In this document: positions 63,451-64,000 of the stretch, piece after piece
Layout: the number at the start of each line of letters is the position of its first letter
Numbering within the stretch: the first letter of the stretch is position 1
Source of the DNA: Bacteroidales bacterium
GTDB lineage: Bacteria; Bacteroidota; Bacteroidia; Bacteroidales; UBA932
Assembly: GCA_017399905.1 (NCBI GenBank)
Contig: JAFQAR010000031.1
Location: 62,001-126,000 of the forward strand
DNA length: 64,000 bases
Reading direction: 5' to 3'
The notes under the pieces: model-generated
Told to the model about the DNA's origin: nothing
The model's database searches: none
The model's input: only the letters and a program-made list of their open reading frames with translations
Made by a program: the position numbers and the translations under genes

Positions 63451-64000
63451 TCATTCGACGGATCCTTTCAGAAGGATTCTTTCGGATTGCTGATTTCCGT
63501 TTATCATCAGCGTCATTGACTTTTGATAAGTTCCGGACGGAAGCCATCTGGTCTTTACACTGACTTTTATCTTTGCTGACTCTCCCGGCTTTATCTCATC
63601 CGGTACTTCCGCCATCACACATCTGTCTTCTGCTGTCCAGTCCAGCTTCATGACGGAAGAAGATCCGTTATATATGGTAAATTCCCTGACGGGAACATCG
63701 CCTCTTTTCGATAATCTCATACCTATGGTATTCTGATCTGACCGAAGACCTTCGGCAAGGACGTAAGGATATCTGACCTCCTCTTCCGAAACTCCCCTGT
63801 CTACATATCCCGTAATGGTAAGAGTACTGAATTTCCTGTATTCGCCGTTTGTCGCCACCACTGTAAGGTGACGCTTCTGGTCTGCAAACAAGGTATGCGG
63901 ATCAAATACGACATCCACATATCCCTTCTTGCCCGGTGCGATCGATGCCTTGCCGAAGGATGGCCTGGTACAGCCGCACTGCGAGCGCACGTCAATGATA
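63451..64000 (-). CDS. DUF1573 protein, C-terminal part (gene runs off the window)
   Basis: The open frame enters from the right edge and stops at 63451. The visible 180 or so residues begin VRSQCGCTRPSFGKASIAPG, which is the DUF1573 signature (a Cys-Gly-Cys-Thr core followed by the PIxPG strand). The rest is a series of immunoglobulin-like strands (FTIYNGSSSVMKLDW, IKPGESAKIKVSV, GTYQKSMTLMINGN). DUF1573 proteins are exported, ASH-like beta-sandwich proteins of unknown function, common in Bacteroidetes. The real start is beyond base 64000; the internal GTG is not the start. Confidence 0.87.
   Translation of the reverse strand, partial: IIDVRSQCGCTRPSFGKASIAPGKKGYVDVVFDPHTLFADQKRHLTVVATNGEYRKFSTLTITGYVDRGVSEEEVRYPYVLAEGLRSDQNTIGMRLSKRGDVPVREFTIYNGSSSVMKLDWTAEDRCVMAEVPDEIKPGESAKIKVSVKTRWLPSGTYQKSMTLMINGNQQSERILLKGSVE

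Overview
This window comes from a Bacteroidota genome, most probably a gut-type Bacteroidales. The evidence is a SusC/SusD glycan-uptake locus, many lipoproteins and glycoside hydrolases, and promoters of the phylum's TTTG/TAnnTTTG type instead of E. coli -10/-35 boxes. Base composition is roughly balanced. I cannot name the genus; a Rikenellaceae or Cryptobacteroides-like lineage is only a guess.

Region 1 (1-18.1 kb): the cut-off 5' part of a lipoprotein gene, a structured small RNA behind a strong promoter (6S-like candidate), a phosphopantetheinyl transferase, then a seven-gene minus-strand glycan operon: LacZ-type GH2, SusC, SusD, GH18 and three surface lipoproteins (DUF1735-LamG, DUF1735-F5/8C, Fn3-like). 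Divergent from it lies a sialic-acid operon: Neu5Ac lyase, kelch mutarotase/epimerase, MFS transporter and a creatininase-family amidohydrolase. Together they suggest harvest of sialylated, galactosylated N-glycans. Region 2 (18.1-36.7 kb): mostly housekeeping. It holds convergent nrdD and nrdG, an epimerase/EnvC/TPR operon, an ECF sigma factor overlapping a gene for a membrane-anchored beta-barrel protein, tsaE, yifB, a large GH2 lipoprotein, mlaE-mlaF, and divergent ahcY and fabG whose shared intergenic region carries three TTTTGGCCA repeats at exact 20-bp spacing.

Region 3 (36.7-43.7 kb): comF, a cluster of 28-bp palindromes at 51-bp period beside a RAYT-type HUH transposase, a glycosyltransferase remnant, a YhcH protein, and a tRNA-Leu(UAA) gene split in its anticodon loop by a 267-nt group I intron. 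An AlaX-like editing protein, a CDF transporter, an aquaporin and two paralogous small lipoproteins follow. Region 4 (43.7-56.2 kb): an SLC13 transporter, an Lrp/AsnC regulator divergent from metX-thrA-metY with two excellent Lrp boxes 40 bp apart, and asd with a duplicated leader. Three repeat-based elements sit here: a GIY-YIG gene bounded by inverted repeats, a RAYT gene between perfect 111-bp direct repeats, and a 106-bp inverted-repeat element. DUF456 and an Xaa-Pro aminopeptidase complete it.

Region 5 (56.2-64 kb): a second glycan-degradation cluster of a GH115 lipoprotein, a Tat-exported dipeptide epimerase, a CBM9-like protein and a GH2 enzyme, ending in a cut-off DUF1573 gene.

The best leads are the split tRNA-Leu, the RAYT between 111-bp repeats, the 20-bp-phased sites at ahcY/fabG, and the linked N-glycan/sialic-acid loci.
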